DNA of 9,236 nt, from contig CAJGCH010000107.1 in the NCBI GenBank assembly GCA_904501845.1, forward strand, positions 1 to 9,236. The letters are read 5' to 3'. The position numbers and the translations under genes are program-made. This document shows, in pieces, positions 1 through 6,647 of this stretch (within the stretch, counting starts at the first letter, position 1; every line of letters starts with the position of its first letter). This stretch comes from an uncultured Bacillaceae bacterium. GTDB taxonomy: Bacteria; Bacillota; Bacilli; Bacillales; Pradoshiaceae. The notes under the pieces are model-generated. The model saw nothing but the letters and a program-made list of their open reading frames with translations. It ran no database searches and was not told the origin of the DNA.

Positions 1-189
1 CAAGGGTGTGTTTCCGAGAAGGCGAAGGAGCTGTGTTTCCGTTTTCTCTTTTTCCGGCATCAAGTTCAGGATCAATATCTTAAGAGGGCGAATATCCTGA
101 GTCATTGCCCTTTCATTATCCATGACAAAGATATTTTCATTCTCTAGAATCTTCTTGGCTGGAAGAAGTTTTGGAATGGTAATCGGCAT
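1..189 (-). CDS. metA: Homoserine O-acyltransferase MetA, N-terminal 63 codons (cut by window edge)
   Basis: MetA transfers an acyl group (acetyl in most Bacillus enzymes, succinyl in enterobacteria) to the hydroxyl of homoserine, the committed step from homoserine to methionine; it is cytoplasmic. Translating the minus strand from the ATG at 189-187 gives an open frame running off the left edge. It starts MPITIPKLLPAKKILENE and later reads NERAMTQDIRPLKILILNLM and PEKEKTETQLLRLLGNTPL, the typical MetA N-terminus. The catalytic Cys and His lie beyond the window. The start is supported by a perfect AAGGAGG (minus strand, 204-198) eight bases upstream. It is transcribed divergently from fhs and has a good promoter at 275-303. 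No SAM riboswitch (S-box) sequence is visible in the roughly 80-nt leader. Whether the substrate is acetyl- or succinyl-CoA cannot be read from this part. Confidence 0.94.
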   Translation of the reverse strand, partial: MPITIPKLLPAKKILENENIFVMDNERAMTQDIRPLKILILNLMPEKEKTETQLLRLLGNTPL

Positions 190-211
190 GCTGTCAGCCT
201 CCTTTTCGTCT

Positions 212-225
212 CGGATGTTAATCCG
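212..225 (-). repeat. Small hairpin in metA leader
   Basis: CGGAT and ATCCG flank a 4-base loop, only 7 bases upstream of the metA ribosome binding site. In mRNA it could affect ribosome access, but five base pairs may be chance. Confidence 0.25.
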
Positions 226-274
226 GCTAAGTTTTAATAGTTGGAAAATTCAATCATTAGTTGCAATATTTACT

Positions 275-303
275 ATTGTATTCATATTTTTATTTGCTGG
301 CAA
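275..303 (-). promoter_or_regulatory. SigA-type promoter of metA
   Basis: On the minus strand, TTGCCA (303-298) and TACAAT (280-275) are separated by exactly 17 bases, close to the SigA consensus. Transcription would start near 268 and give a leader of about 80 nt before the metA start. The -35 hexamer sits inside the palindrome at 287-310. Confidence 0.7.
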
Positions 304-310
304 ATATAAA
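287..310. promoter_or_regulatory. Operator-like palindrome between metA and fhs
   Basis: The core TATTTGCTGGCAAATA (291-306) has perfect 7-bp arms around a 2-bp centre. With one mismatch (290/307) the symmetry extends three more bases on each side. It covers the metA -35 and the fhs -35 region, so a bound protein could control both genes. It does not fit the CodY, CcpA, PurR, Rex, PerR or LexA consensus as I know them. No regulator gene lies in the window. Confidence 0.4.
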
Positions 311-321
311 ATGTGTGTCTC

Positions 322-330
322 TGATATAAT
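322..330 (+). promoter_or_regulatory. Extended -10 promoter of fhs
   Basis: TGATATAAT holds a perfect TATAAT (325-330) preceded by the TGn extension. No good -35 is found at 17 bases (302-307 is AAATAT), as is common for extended -10 promoters. The start site would be near 337, leaving a leader of about 35 nt. Its -35 region overlaps the metA -35 on the other strand. Confidence 0.65.
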
Positions 331-371
331 TTTTGTTAAACTAGAGTGGAGAAAGTAAGAGGGGGACTACC

Positions 372-2060
372 ATGAAATCGAACACAGTATTCAAAACCGA
401 TATTGAGATTGCGATGGACGCGGAATTGGAACCGATTGCCGAAATTGCTGGGAAGCTAGGCATAACGGAAGAACAATGGGAGCCATATGGAAGATATAAG
501 GCGAAGATATCCCTGGATGTCTTGAAGGAGAATGCGGATATGCCAGATGGGCGTTTGATTCTTGTTACTTCCATTAATCCAACCAAAGCAGGAGAAGGTA
601 AATCAACCGTTACTGTCGGCCTTGGAGATGCCCTCTCACAGCTCGGAAAAAAAGCCGTAATTGCGATGCGTGAGCCTTCGCTTGGCCCAGTTATGGGAGT
701 GAAGGGAGGAGCGACGGGCGGAGGATATGCTCAAGTGCTCCCGATGGATGAAATCAATCTTCATTTTACAGGGGATATTCATGCCATCACGACTGCAAAC
801 AACGCTTTGGCAGCCTTCATTGATAATCATCTTCATCAAGGAAATGAACTGAATATTGACCCGAGGAAAATTATCTGGAAAAGAGTACTAGATATGAATG
901 ACCGTGCGCTGCGTCAGATTGTCATTGGACTTGGAGGTCCAAAGCAGGGCGTTGTGCGTGAAGACGGTTTTGATATTACCGTTGCTTCAGAAATAATGGC
1001 TATCTTGTGCCTGGCGAAAGACCTCGATGATTTAAAACAAAGACTAGGAAAGATTGTCATTGGATATACATATGAAGATAAGCCGGTATCTGTTTCGGAC
1101 TTAAAGGTTGAAGGAGCTCTGACTTTATTGCTGAAGGAAGCGATAAAGCCAAATCTTGTGCAGACAGCTGAGCATACTCCATCCATCATTCACGGAGGAC
1201 CTTTTGCTAATATAGCTCATGGCTGCAATAGCGTCATTGCGACAAAGATGGCCTTGAAGCTTGGGGAGTATTGCGTAACAGAGGCAGGTTTTGGTGCTGA
1301 TCTTGGCGGGGAGAAATTCTTGAACATCAAAACGGATGCGGGCGGCCTGAATCCTGACGCAGTCGTTATCGTCGCAACTCTTAGAGCCTTGAAATTACAT
1401 GGCGGTGTTCCGGCGGCAGATTTGAAAGAAGAGAATCTAGCGGCACTTGAGGAAGGCTTCTCCAATTTAGTGAAGCATTGTGAAACGGTCACGGCTTTTG
1501 GTTTGCCTTTCATCATTGCCTTGAATAAATTCGCAGGCGACACAGAGAAAGAGATTGCCTTATTCCTTCAACTATGTGAGAAACATCAATATACCTGTTC
1601 TCTTACAGAAGTATGGGAGAAAGGCGGAGCAGGCGGCTTAGATTTAGCTCAAAAGATTGAGAATTTGATTGAAGAGACGCCTTCTTCCTTCAAAAGGCTC
1701 TATGAAAACGCGGAGCCGATAGCAGAGAAAATCAGTAAGATAACTCGAATCGTCTATGGAGCAGAGGGGGTTGAATACTCTCCTGAGGCTAGAAGGCAGC
1801 TCCAGCAGTTTGAGGATCAAGGTTGGGGGAAACTTCCTGTTTGTATGGCGAAAACTCAATATTCCCTTTCAGATGACCCGAGCCAGATTGGGCGCCCGGA
1901 AGACTTCACGATTCATATCAGAAAATTAAAGCCTTCCATTGGGGCTGGATTTATTGTCGCCTTAACGGGAGATGTAATGACCATGCCGGGTCTTCCGAAA
2001 AAACCTGCAGCTTTGCAGATGGACGTGGACGATAAGGGAAATGCAGCAGGCCTTTTCTAA
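372..2060 (+). CDS. fhs: Formate-tetrahydrofolate ligase (10-formyl-THF synthetase)
   Basis: This enzyme makes 10-formyl-THF from formate, THF and ATP, supplying one-carbon units for purines, fMet-tRNA and, after reduction, methionine. It is cytoplasmic and a tetramer in the family. The 562 residues match the usual length of about 555-560. Visible hallmarks are the P-loop-like TKAGEGKST (71-79), REPSLGP (100-106), the first family signature GVKGGATGGGYAQV (109-122), MDEINLHFTGD (125-135), HGGPFANIAHGCNS (274-287), the second signature ATLRALKLHGG (335-345), the C-terminal LTGDVMTMPGLPKKPAA (531-547), and a GLF end. The ATG at 372 follows an AGGGGG site at a spacing of 6. Most family members I recall have Pro where this P-loop has Lys72; the nucleotide-binding Gly-Lys-Ser is intact. 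It is divergent from metA, to which it is linked metabolically. B. subtilis 168 lacks this gene as far as I recall, while many other Bacillaceae have it. Confidence 0.98.
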   Translation: MKSNTVFKTDIEIAMDAELEPIAEIAGKLGITEEQWEPYGRYKAKISLDVLKENADMPDGRLILVTSINPTKAGEGKSTVTVGLGDALSQLGKKAVIAMREPSLGPVMGVKGGATGGGYAQVLPMDEINLHFTGDIHAITTANNALAAFIDNHLHQGNELNIDPRKIIWKRVLDMNDRALRQIVIGLGGPKQGVVREDGFDITVASEIMAILCLAKDLDDLKQRLGKIVIGYTYEDKPVSVSDLKVEGALTLLLKEAIKPNLVQTAEHTPSIIHGGPFANIAHGCNSVIATKMALKLGEYCVTEAGFGADLGGEKFLNIKTDAGGLNPDAVVIVATLRALKLHGGVPAADLKEENLAALEEGFSNLVKHCETVTAFGLPFIIALNKFAGDTEKEIALFLQLCEKHQYTCSLTEVWEKGGAGGLDLAQKIENLIEETPSSFKRLYENAEPIAEKISKITRIVYGAEGVEYSPEARRQLQQFEDQGWGKLPVCMAKTQYSLSDDPSQIGRPEDFTIHIRKLKPSIGAGFIVALTGDVMTMPGLPKKPAALQMDVDDKGNAAGLF

Positions 2061-2103
2061 CAGAACATAAAGGAAAGAAGCTTCAATCAACTGGGATACC
2101 TCC

Positions 2104-2122
2104 CTCCCCGCTTGGGCGGGAG
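2104..2122 (+). terminator. GC-rich hairpin after fhs, possible weak terminator
   Basis: CCCGC (2107-2111) pairs with GCGGG (2116-2120) around the loop TTGG, and two more pairs form past a bulged C. It is followed by TTATACTG rather than a run of T, so it is a poor intrinsic terminator. It could be an attenuator or an mRNA-stabilising hairpin. The remaining 112-bp gap shows no convincing promoter: TATACT at 2124-2129 lacks a -35. Transcription from fhs may therefore continue into the next gene. Confidence 0.35.
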
Positions 2123-2172
2123 TTATACTGCACGTTAATGTTAGCAAAATTAGGGGTATTGGGAGTGATCGT

Positions 2173-2679
2173 TTGTTTGATCCGACGGTATTTGAAAACT
2201 TAAAGGTTGTGGCCGAAGGGGCTTTCTATGACTTGGACCTGGACGGGGAACTTGCTGTAATTGACCGGCATGATTATATCGACCTCGCTCATATGTCAAG
2301 AAAATATGAAGTCATTGTCAGGTATGATACTGATAAGGAGAAGGATGTCGAATGTACCTTTGCCTTGTCAGCTGGCCTGTCTGCTTTTGCTGAAGAGAAA
2401 ATGCCTGCATTCTCGAAAAGGAATCCTGGCTGCGCGCTTAAAGTCACCTTCCGCTTTATTGACCCTGAGCATCCGCTTAGGATTATTCATATCCTAAAGC
2501 AAACATGGGATAAAGGGCATCATTATCGAGTTCTTAAGCATATGCCAATCGGTTATAATCGAGAAGGAACATATGTTACGATTGAGATAGAACGGGAAAA
2601 ACCAATTTTTGAAGAAGATGTCTCCTTGCTGCAAACGTATGTGCAGCAGATCCAGCATATATTAAGTGCAGGAATCTAA
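2173..2679 (+). CDS. Conserved-looking soluble protein of unknown function
   Basis: I do not recognise this 168-residue protein. Its start is TTG at 2173, preceded by GGGAGTGAT (2161-2169), which resembles a Bacillus ribosome binding site; no in-frame ATG gives a better start. There is no signal peptide, no membrane segment and no Cys cluster (Cys only at 61 and 87). The chain alternates acidic and hydrophobic stretches suggesting beta strands (YEVIVRY 45-51, CALKVTFRFID 87-97, TYVTIEIE 133-140), with a His-rich middle (HILKQTWDKGHHYRVLKH, 106-123) and a probable C-terminal helix (149-165). This suggests a small alpha/beta fold. It sits 112 bp after fhs and 39 bp before the peroxidase start, on the same strand, and is probably co-transcribed with the peroxidase. 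Codon use looks like that of its neighbours. A role in redox or one-carbon metabolism would be guesswork. Confidence 0.85.
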   Translation: MFDPTVFENLKVVAEGAFYDLDLDGELAVIDRHDYIDLAHMSRKYEVIVRYDTDKEKDVECTFALSAGLSAFAEEKMPAFSKRNPGCALKVTFRFIDPEHPLRIIHILKQTWDKGHHYRVLKHMPIGYNREGTYVTIEIEREKPIFEEDVSLLQTYVQQIQHILSAGI

Positions 2680-2705
2680 GAGAAAAGCTTCCAAAACTTA
2701 CGAAT

Positions 2706-2713
2706 GGAGAGGG
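2706..2713 (+). promoter_or_regulatory. Ribosome binding site that sets the peroxidase start
   Basis: GGAGAGGG lies 5 bases before the ATG at 2719. The upstream in-frame ATG at 2704 has no such site and itself overlaps this one, so translation most likely begins at 2719. Confidence 0.65.
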
Positions 2714-2718
2714 TTAGG

Positions 2719-3195
2719 ATGACTCTTTATGATTTACGGGCTAAATCAATATCAGGTCATGATATTTCGTTAAGCGAGTATCGCGGGCAGGTCATGCTCA
2801 TTGTCAATACCGCAAGCAAATGCGGATTTACTCCTCAATATAGGGAATTAGAAGAATTCTACCAAAAATATAAAGAGGATGGCTTTGTGATACTGGGGTT
2901 TCCTTGCAATCAATTCATGGCGCAGGAGCCTGGCGATGATATGGATATTCAAGCCTTCTGCAGAACAAATTATGGGGTTACGTTCCCGATGTTCAGTAAG
3001 ATAGATGTCAGAGGGGAAAATGCCCATCCTTTGTTCCGCTATTTGACCGAAAAAGCCCCTGGTGTGATGGGTTCAAAAGCAGTAAAATGGAATTTTACAA
3101 AATTTCTGGTCGACCGCGATGGCCACGTCATCAAGCGATTTGCTCCTTCTACGAAAATGTCCGAGGTCGAACAAAGCATCAAAGAGGTACTATAG
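2719..3195 (+). CDS. bsaA: Glutathione peroxidase family thiol peroxidase (BsaA type)
   Basis: It reduces hydroperoxides in the cytoplasm. Bacterial Cys-type members generally use thioredoxin rather than glutathione as reductant. From the ATG at 2719 the protein has 158 residues, the family size, and begins MTLYDLRAKSISG like BsaA. The peroxidatic residue is Cys35 in NTASKCGFTPQ (an ordinary TGC codon, not selenocysteine). The other tetrad residues are Gln65 in GFPCNQF (60-66) and Trp124-Asn125 in KWNFTKFLVD (123-132). Cys81 in FCRTNYGVTFPMF is a plausible resolving Cys, which fits the thioredoxin-dependent 2-Cys class. No signal peptide is present. It lies 39 bp (to the called start) after the unknown gene and is closed by a terminator at 3197. 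An upstream ATG at 2704 would add five residues but has no ribosome binding site. Confidence 0.95.
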   Translation: MTLYDLRAKSISGHDISLSEYRGQVMLIVNTASKCGFTPQYRELEEFYQKYKEDGFVILGFPCNQFMAQEPGDDMDIQAFCRTNYGVTFPMFSKIDVRGENAHPLFRYLTEKAPGVMGSKAVKWNFTKFLVDRDGHVIKRFAPSTKMSEVEQSIKEVL

Positions 3196-3196
3196 G

Positions 3197-3233
3197 GAAT
3201 CCCTCCCGTTGGTTGGGGGGATTCTTCTTGCTT
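3197..3233 (+). terminator. Rho-independent terminator after the peroxidase gene
   Basis: GAATCCCTCC (3197-3206) pairs with GGGGGGATTC (3215-3224), including one G-T pair, around a loop near GTTGGTT. A T-rich tail CTTCTTGCTT follows. The hairpin begins one base after the peroxidase stop codon. Confidence 0.75.
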
Positions 3234-3263
3234 GAGTAAGCTGATAGGCATTATCGATATATT
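3232..3263 (+). promoter_or_regulatory. Weak candidate promoter for the DegV/HD/ABC-F cluster
   Basis: TTGAGT (3232-3237) is followed after 18 bases by GATATA (3256-3261), or after 20 by TATATT (3258-3263). An 8-bp palindrome TATCGATA (3252-3259) overlaps. A promoter is expected here because a terminator lies just upstream, but the match is poor and the leader would be very short. Confidence 0.25.
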
Positions 3264-3283
3264 CATATAGTAGGAGGTAAGGC

Positions 3284-4123
3284 ATGAAAAAAGTAGCCTG
3301 GGTTACGGATAGCTCTGCTGTAGTGGATGAGGAGCTAAAGAAACATCCTCACGTATATGTTTTGCCTGTACATCTGATCATTAACGGCCAATCTTTTTTA
3401 GATGGTATCGATTTAACGACAGAAGATATCGTTCACTCTATGGATAATGGGGAGGAGTTATCCTCATCACAGCCGTCTGTCGGTGATTTTAAGGAGCTAT
3501 ATGATCGGCTTGCCAAGGAGTACGATATGATTTTCTCCGTACATGTGTCAAGTGCGTTAAGCGGCACCTATTCATCGAGCGTATTGGCAGGGAAGATGGT
3601 GGATATTCCGGTCTTTAGCATTGACTCAGGCTTCTTATCCTATCCTTTAACTCTCTTGCTGAAAAAAGCCATCAAGCTGTGGAATCATTTCCAAGAGCCG
3701 GAGATTGTCATCCAAAGCATTCATGCGATTAAATCAAAGCTGAATATTTACGTTTGGATTGGTTCTCTCCAGCAGCTGCATAAGAGCGGAAGGCTATCCG
3801 CCAGTAAATATCTCCTTGGGAGCCTGATGAAAATCAAGCCTATTGTGACATTCGAAGAAGGAAAGCTAGAAGTCAAGACAAAGGTTCGGACATGGAAGCA
3901 GGCAACGGAGAAGATAAGCAGCTATCTAGAGGAATCCTTAGCATCTGGAAAAATAGAAGAAATCTTTATGCTTTACGGTCGCGACGAGAGTCAGGCCGAA
4001 GAATGGATAGATATGGTCAAGGCAGAAAACGCAGATGCAAAAATCAGCACAAACCCGCTCGGGACAGCGCTCGTCCTTCATGCCGGAACTGGTACGGTCG
4101 GGATTGGCTGGCTTGAGAAGTAG
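3284..4123 (+). CDS. DegV family protein (FakB-type fatty-acid-binding subunit)
   Basis: DegV-family proteins bind one fatty acid. The best-studied members (S. aureus FakB) present it to the kinase FakA, which makes acyl-phosphate for phospholipid synthesis. The 279 residues match family length. Diagnostic segments are VTDSSAVVDEEL (7-18), SSQPSVGDF (61-69), HVSSALSGTYSSS (87-99), the S-I-D-S turn (112-115), the second-domain IGSLQQLHKSGRLSASK (159-175), LMKIKPIVTFEEGKL (181-195) and the C-terminal VLHAGTGTVGIGW (264-276), which aligns with the AAHLGSGGLGLGY segment I recall from FakB1. TAGGAGG (3271-3277) six bases before the ATG is a very good ribosome binding site. It starts a cluster with the HD gene 15 bp downstream. 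The kinase partner is not in the window. Which DegV paralogue this is cannot be decided. Confidence 0.93.
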   Translation: MKKVAWVTDSSAVVDEELKKHPHVYVLPVHLIINGQSFLDGIDLTTEDIVHSMDNGEELSSSQPSVGDFKELYDRLAKEYDMIFSVHVSSALSGTYSSSVLAGKMVDIPVFSIDSGFLSYPLTLLLKKAIKLWNHFQEPEIVIQSIHAIKSKLNIYVWIGSLQQLHKSGRLSASKYLLGSLMKIKPIVTFEEGKLEVKTKVRTWKQATEKISSYLEESLASGKIEEIFMLYGRDESQAEEWIDMVKAENADAKISTNPLGTALVLHAGTGTVGIGWLEK

Positions 4124-4138
4124 AAGGGAATCGATACA

Positions 4139-4747
4139 TTGGACCAATTGATAAAAGAAGCAGAGATGTTTGTGAAAGAACGTTTTAAAGAGGAAGTGAC
4201 GGGCCATGATTGGTTCCATATGGAGAGAGTCCGCCGGCAAGCTTATTTGATTTGGGAAAAGGAGAGGGTGGGTGACCCGCTTTATGTGGATTTAGTCGCC
4301 CTCCTGCATGATGTAGATGACAGCAAAATCGCATCTGCTGTACATGCGCTCACACTTGAGGAATGGCTGGAAAAGATGGATATCCAAAAAGAACTAATGG
4401 CGAAGCTGCTGACAGATACGTCAAATATCTCCTTTAGGGCGGGCAATCGTTCATTGCTCTCGCCCGAAGCGTTAATTGTCCAAGATGCCGACCGGCTCGA
4501 TGCGCTTGGTGCTATTGGAATTGCCAGGGCATTTGCCTACGGAGCACATAGCGGACAGATGATCTGCAAGCACGGCGATTTCAGGGAACAGAATAGGAGC
4601 ACTGGTAGTACAATTGAGCACTTCTATGATAAATTACTATTGTTAAAAGACCTCATGAATACAAAAACAGGCAGAGAAATGGCTGAGGAAAAGCATCAAT
4701 TCATGCTGTCCTTTCTCTGTCAGTTTAAAAAGGAATGGAAAGAATGA
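4139..4747 (+). CDS. ypgQ: HD-domain nucleoside triphosphate pyrophosphatase, YpgQ type
   Basis: B. subtilis YpgQ is a Mn-dependent HD hydrolase that splits (d)NTPs to monophosphate and pyrophosphate; that activity is inferred here by similarity. The 202 residues match the family (about 200-215). The HD metal site is visible: GHDWFHMERV (22-31, ligand His27), LLHDVDDSK (55-63, His57-Asp58) and VQDADRLDALGAIG (114-127, Asp116). The subfamily segment STIEHFYDKLLLLKDLMNT (157-175) is typical of YpgQ/YedJ. The start is TTG at 4139, with GAAGGG 10 bases upstream; the next ATG (codon 10) would remove part of helix 1. The stop overlaps the ABC-F start (ATGA), suggesting translational coupling. It could serve housecleaning of nucleotides. 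Confidence 0.92.
   Translation: MDQLIKEAEMFVKERFKEEVTGHDWFHMERVRRQAYLIWEKERVGDPLYVDLVALLHDVDDSKIASAVHALTLEEWLEKMDIQKELMAKLLTDTSNISFRAGNRSLLSPEALIVQDADRLDALGAIGIARAFAYGAHSGQMICKHGDFREQNRSTGSTIEHFYDKLLLLKDLMNTKTGREMAEEKHQFMLSFLCQFKKEWKE
4727..4734 (+). promoter_or_regulatory. Ribosome binding site that sets the ABC-F start
   Basis: AAAAAGGA ends 9 bases before the ATG at 4744 and directly abuts the upstream in-frame ATG at 4735. This favours 4744, which forms the ATGA overlap with the HD gene stop. Confidence 0.6.
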
Positions 4748-6636
4748 AAGTATTAAAGGGCATAGACATAAAGAAGGAATATGGCGAAAAAGTATTATTT
4801 GACCATATTGAGTTTTCCATCAGCGAAAATGAAAAAATCGGGTTAATCGGACTGAATGGGACGGGGAAATCCTCCTTGATGAAAATCATAGCGGGTATAG
4901 AAGAGGCGGATGGCGGCACTATTGATAAGCCAAAGGACTATCGGATTTCTTATCTTGGCCAGAATGTTGAGGTAGAAGAGGATGAAAAGGTGCTATCCTT
5001 TATTTATCGCAATGATTCCCCAGTCTTCCGTATTGTAAAGGAATATGAGGAATTGCTCGAAGAAATGAAACAGTCTTCTGATAATGAAGCGCTCCTCGAT
5101 AAAATGATGGGCCTGCAGGCTAAGATGGACGCTGAGGGCGGGTGGGAAATCCATTCCAATGCTCAAATTATGCTCAATAAGCTAGGCATTACTAATCTCA
5201 ATGCTCGGATGGGGCATTTATCAGGCGGACAGAAAAAGAGATGCGCTTTAGCTAAAGCCTTAATGGAGAAAGCAGACCTTCTCATACTGGATGAGCCGAC
5301 GAACCACTTGGATTATGAGAGTATCGCTTGGCTTCAGGAATATTTGCAGAGCTATCAAGGTTCGATCCTTTTCGTTACCCATGATCGGTATTTCCTTGAT
5401 GAAGTGACGAAGAAGATCTGGGAGCTTGACAGAGGGATCCTTAACGCTTATGACGGGAACTATGAGAAGTTCATGGAAATTAAATCTGTCCGCGATGAAG
5501 TGGAGGCAAGAGCAGCGCATAAGCTATCCAGACTTTATGCAAACGAGCTTGCCTGGATGAGAAAAGGCGCGAAGGCGCGGACGACAAAGCAGAAAGCCAG
5601 AATCCAGCGCTTTGAAAGCCTGCAGGAAAAGACGAATCAAACGAGCGGTACAGAAGACCTCAGTCTCGATGTCTCCTCTTCAAGGCTCGGCAAGAAAGTG
5701 CTTGAACTAAAGGATGTAGAAAAATCCTTTGGTGATAAGGTCCTCTTTAAGCCCTTTTCGATCATTCTGCAAAAAGGAGACCGAATTGGGATAATTGGGT
5801 CCAATGGAAGCGGAAAGACGACCATGCTGAAATTGCTTGCGGGAGAAATCCCTGCAGGCAGTGGTATGATAGACCGCGGAACAACGGTCAATATTGGCTA
5901 CTATACGCAGGAAAATGAAGATTTGCCCTTGAATAAGCGAATGATTGAATATATACGGGAGACAGCGGAAGCCATTACGCTCGCGAATGGGGAACGCGTG
6001 TCAGCAGCACAAATGCTTGAACGTTTCTTGTTTGAGCCATACACCCACGGAACCATCATTGGCAAATTATCAGGCGGGGAGAGAAGACGCCTTTATTTAT
6101 TGAAAATCTTGATGGGCTCACCGAATGTTCTTCTCTTAGATGAGCCGACCAATGACCTGGATATCCAGACATTGACGGTGTTAGAGGAATATTTGCAGAA
6201 TTTCCCGGGTGTCGTCGTGACTGTGTCGCATGACCGTTATTTCCTTGATAAAACGTGCACAAAGCTTTGGATATTTGATGGATATGGCGGCATTAACGAA
6301 TATCTTGGACAGGCCACTGATTATTTTGAGTGGAAACAATACCAAGAAAAAGAGACTGCATCTGAGCAAAAAAGCACGGTCTCAAAACCGGCACGGAAAG
6401 AGGAGACAAAGCAGAAAAAGAGGCTTTCTTATCACGAAATGCGTGAATGGGAAGGCATTGAAGAAAAAATCGCCGGCGTAGAAGAAAGACTCGAAGCGTT
6501 AGCCGCGGAATTAGCGGATACGGGGAGTGACTTTGAGCTAGCCGCGAAGTTAACAGAGGAAGAAAGCCGTTTGAATGAAGAGCTCGAATTCTTGATTGAG
6601 CGCTGGACATATTTATCAGAGAAGCAGGAAAGCTAA
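4744..6636 (+). CDS. yfmR: ABC-F family ATPase, Uup/YfmR type
   Basis: ABC-F proteins are cytosolic twin ATPases that bind the ribosomal E site. YfmR/Uup members help ribosomes stalled at difficult peptides such as polyproline and are not transporters. From 4744 the protein has 630 residues. Domain 1 has Walker A GLNGTGKSS (36-44), signature LSGGQ (159-163), Walker B LILDEPTNHLD (180-190) and the His213 switch in VTHDRYFLD. The inter-domain linker at about 245-312 carries the ABC-F motif ELAWMRKGAKARTTKQKAR (268-286). Domain 2 has GSNGSGKTT (352-360), LSGGE (442-446), VLLLDEPTNDLD (462-473) and His496. A charged linker (535-560) and a C-terminal coiled coil (about 561-628, starting LSYHEMREWEGIEEKI) define the Uup/YfmR group, as opposed to resistance ABC-Fs. 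There is no transmembrane segment. It is translationally coupled to the HD gene. Assignment to ABC-F is firm; the exact orthologue is likely but inferred. Confidence 0.95.
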   Translation: MKVLKGIDIKKEYGEKVLFDHIEFSISENEKIGLIGLNGTGKSSLMKIIAGIEEADGGTIDKPKDYRISYLGQNVEVEEDEKVLSFIYRNDSPVFRIVKEYEELLEEMKQSSDNEALLDKMMGLQAKMDAEGGWEIHSNAQIMLNKLGITNLNARMGHLSGGQKKRCALAKALMEKADLLILDEPTNHLDYESIAWLQEYLQSYQGSILFVTHDRYFLDEVTKKIWELDRGILNAYDGNYEKFMEIKSVRDEVEARAAHKLSRLYANELAWMRKGAKARTTKQKARIQRFESLQEKTNQTSGTEDLSLDVSSSRLGKKVLELKDVEKSFGDKVLFKPFSIILQKGDRIGIIGSNGSGKTTMLKLLAGEIPAGSGMIDRGTTVNIGYYTQENEDLPLNKRMIEYIRETAEAITLANGERVSAAQMLERFLFEPYTHGTIIGKLSGGERRRLYLLKILMGSPNVLLLDEPTNDLDIQTLTVLEEYLQNFPGVVVTVSHDRYFLDKTCTKLWIFDGYGGINEYLGQATDYFEWKQYQEKETASEQKSTVSKPARKEETKQKKRLSYHEMREWEGIEEKIAGVEERLEALAAELADTGSDFELAAKLTEEESRLNEELEFLIERWTYLSEKQES

Positions 6637-6647
6637 AATCATACGAA

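Noticed and set aside
190..286. SAM riboswitch (S-box) in the metA leader
   Set aside because: The leader is only about 80 nt and lacks the conserved S-box core and a terminator helix.
122..358. Plus-strand frame of 78 codons in the metA-fhs gap
   Set aside because: It is antisense to the metA 5' end and crosses both promoters, with no ribosome binding site and no recognisable protein.
1217..1543. Minus-strand frame of 108 codons inside fhs
   Set aside because: It is a shadow of the conserved Fhs core, with no start signal and no known protein pattern.
2704..2718. Earlier ATG for the peroxidase gene, adding MERVR
   Set aside because: The extra codons are themselves the GGAGAGGG ribosome binding site, and family members start near the ATG at 2719.
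4744..6636. Antibiotic-resistance ABC-F (Vga/Lsa/Msr type)
   Set aside because: The long C-terminal coiled coil starting LSYHEMREWE and the housekeeping operon context fit Uup/YfmR; the extended inter-domain linker of resistance types is not evident.
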